NCBI GenBank assembly: GCA_025618425.1
Contig: CM046836.1
Location: 10,701,004-10,765,003 of the forward strand
Length of the DNA stretch: 64,000 nt
Origin: Heliocidaris tuberculata
Lineage: Eukaryota; Echinodermata; Echinoidea; Camarodonta; Echinometridae
Reading direction: 5' to 3'
Shown: positions 63,026 through 64,000 of the stretch, piece by piece
Position numbering within the stretch: the stretch's first letter is position 1
Layout of the letters: each line of letters opens with the position of its first letter
The notes under the pieces: model-generated
Databases searched by the model: none
What the model was told of the DNA's origin: nothing
The model's input: only the letters and a program-made list of their open reading frames with translations
Translations under genes and position numbers: made by a program

Positions 63026-63664
63026 TTTCACAAAAAGAGTGGAAAAAAGCTGAAAGTTTCCGCTGCCGTGATTCTCCCTTTTATCATACAATATGACCAC
63101 AAGCCAGCAAATTCTATTGCAACACACACAAATCACATCATTGTATACACAGACATTGTCACTCACCACAAGAAAGTCCCATAGTCACCTCCAAAAATCC
63201 GTCTAAAAAGCCTAATTCCACCGTCAAAAATGCGGAATCGGCACATTTCCAAAGCACGCGGGGCTTAAGTCCAATGCTAAGAAACAGGTTTTTGTGGCGA
63301 GTTTTTTTGCTTATCGCAAGCTACGAGTGTGATGGTGTCGGCAAAAAACAAATGAAAATCCAAGACCCCCATACTTGCCGATGCATTAACTTCATGTACA
63401 AAGTTGAATGCAAGTCCCGACTTGCCTTCATTCGACCGAATGCGCCGCGCGTAACGCCTGCGATGAACAACCGATAAAATAGCGGAAATAGCACACAGGA
63501 AAAAAGCGGAAATTGAAATCGGGCAGAATAATTTTAAAAAAAAACGATTTCTGCTAAAAAGCGGAGATTTCACAGGCCTGTTGACTATTCCTTTAAAACA
63601 AAAACACCTCCACGTATCCGAATATTACATCTACATAAGCATGATACCAAAATCATGCCATTCT

Positions 63665-64000
63665 TTAACCCCTTCGAGACAACTGACCACATTATGTGGT
63701 TTGGCTCAATAACTTTTGATTAAGAGCTCTAAAAAATATACCAGATGCATGAGTAGAAAGAGAAAAAAATTTCTGCACACACTTTTTGTTGCATGACCAT
63801 ATTGCGTTTGATGCCAGGAATTTTGGAAAGGAGGATAAGCTTGAAAATATTTAAATTGGCAACACACTGAGAGGTTCAAAATCATTGTTTTTGATCAAAA
63901 TTTGCCATTTTTTCCAACTTTTCGATGAAGTTCCCAACCTAAACCTTTGTTTCTAAAGACATTATATCTTATTACAAACATGTAGTACCAAAAGAAGAAT
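63665..64000. mobile_element. MITE, TTAACCCCTTC family (copy 2, cut by window end)
   Basis: TTAACCCCTTCGAGACAACTG and ACCAGATGCATGAGTAGAAAG match the copy at 42415 throughout. Confidence 0.82.

Larger units (their letters stand above)
62268..64000 (-). other. FBF1 upstream intron (incomplete)
   Basis: No exon recognised on either strand. Contains a SINE-like sequence and the start of a TTAACCCC MITE. Moderately CpG-rich DNA near 63180-63490. Confidence 0.65.

Overview
This is an intron-rich, AT-rich animal nuclear window. The protein sequences look deuterostome-like, the palindrome TACATGTA/ACATGTA recurs everywhere, and there are dozens of short terminal-inverted-repeat (TIR) elements of kinds common in marine invertebrates. 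An echinoderm, most likely a sea urchin, is my best guess (inference; a hemichordate or cephalochordate cannot be excluded). It is not prokaryotic, and I see no CRISPR array, rRNA or intact tRNA gene.

Three protein-coding genes could be assembled exon by exon, with matching splice sites and phases. (1) 637-14240, + strand: the 3' part of a TOM1/TOM1L2-type endosomal adaptor (10 exons, 509 residues in the window; most of the VHS domain lies upstream). (2) 23203-35170, + strand: a complete sphingosine kinase (5 exons, 567 residues) with all conserved blocks. (3) 62267-47470, - strand: the 3' part of the distal-appendage coiled-coil protein FBF1 (9 exons, 465 residues). TOM1 and SPHK are in tandem; SPHK and FBF1 converge on a 12.3-kb intergenic region. 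I see no functional pathway linking the three. From memory, SPHK1 and FBF1 are both in human 17q25.1, so part of the order may be ancient.

Everything else is intron or intergenic DNA filled with mobile and simple repeats. 1-14.3 kb: TOM1 introns with a TA-flanked mariner-type MITE, a CGCG-rich MITE, a triplet of foldback units, a tRNA-derived SINE and a long pyrimidine tract. 14.3-23.2 kb: intergenic, with several MITEs and a G-quadruplex-prone array about 400 bp before the SPHK start. 23.7-34.3 kb: SPHK introns, with a recent 1.36-kb tandem duplication that carries long palindromes. 35.2-47.5 kb: intergenic, with nested foldback elements, a ~157-bp-period repeat carrying nuclear-receptor-like half-site pairs, a hAT-like element, a nested insertion and a Tc1-like element. 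50.6-60.3 kb: one 9.8-kb FBF1 intron holding a palindromic minisatellite flanked by a 9-bp target duplication, a second foldback with its own 9-bp duplication, a (TA)n tract, a decayed LINE and many G/C homopolymers. 60.9-61.4 kb: FBF1 exons duplicated in tandem together with introns of only 43-44 nt.

The most interesting candidates for undescribed biology are the apparently mobile palindromic minisatellite at 53.6-54.0 kb, the exon-plus-micro-intron amplification in FBF1, and the MITE-mediated duplication in SPHK intron 1.
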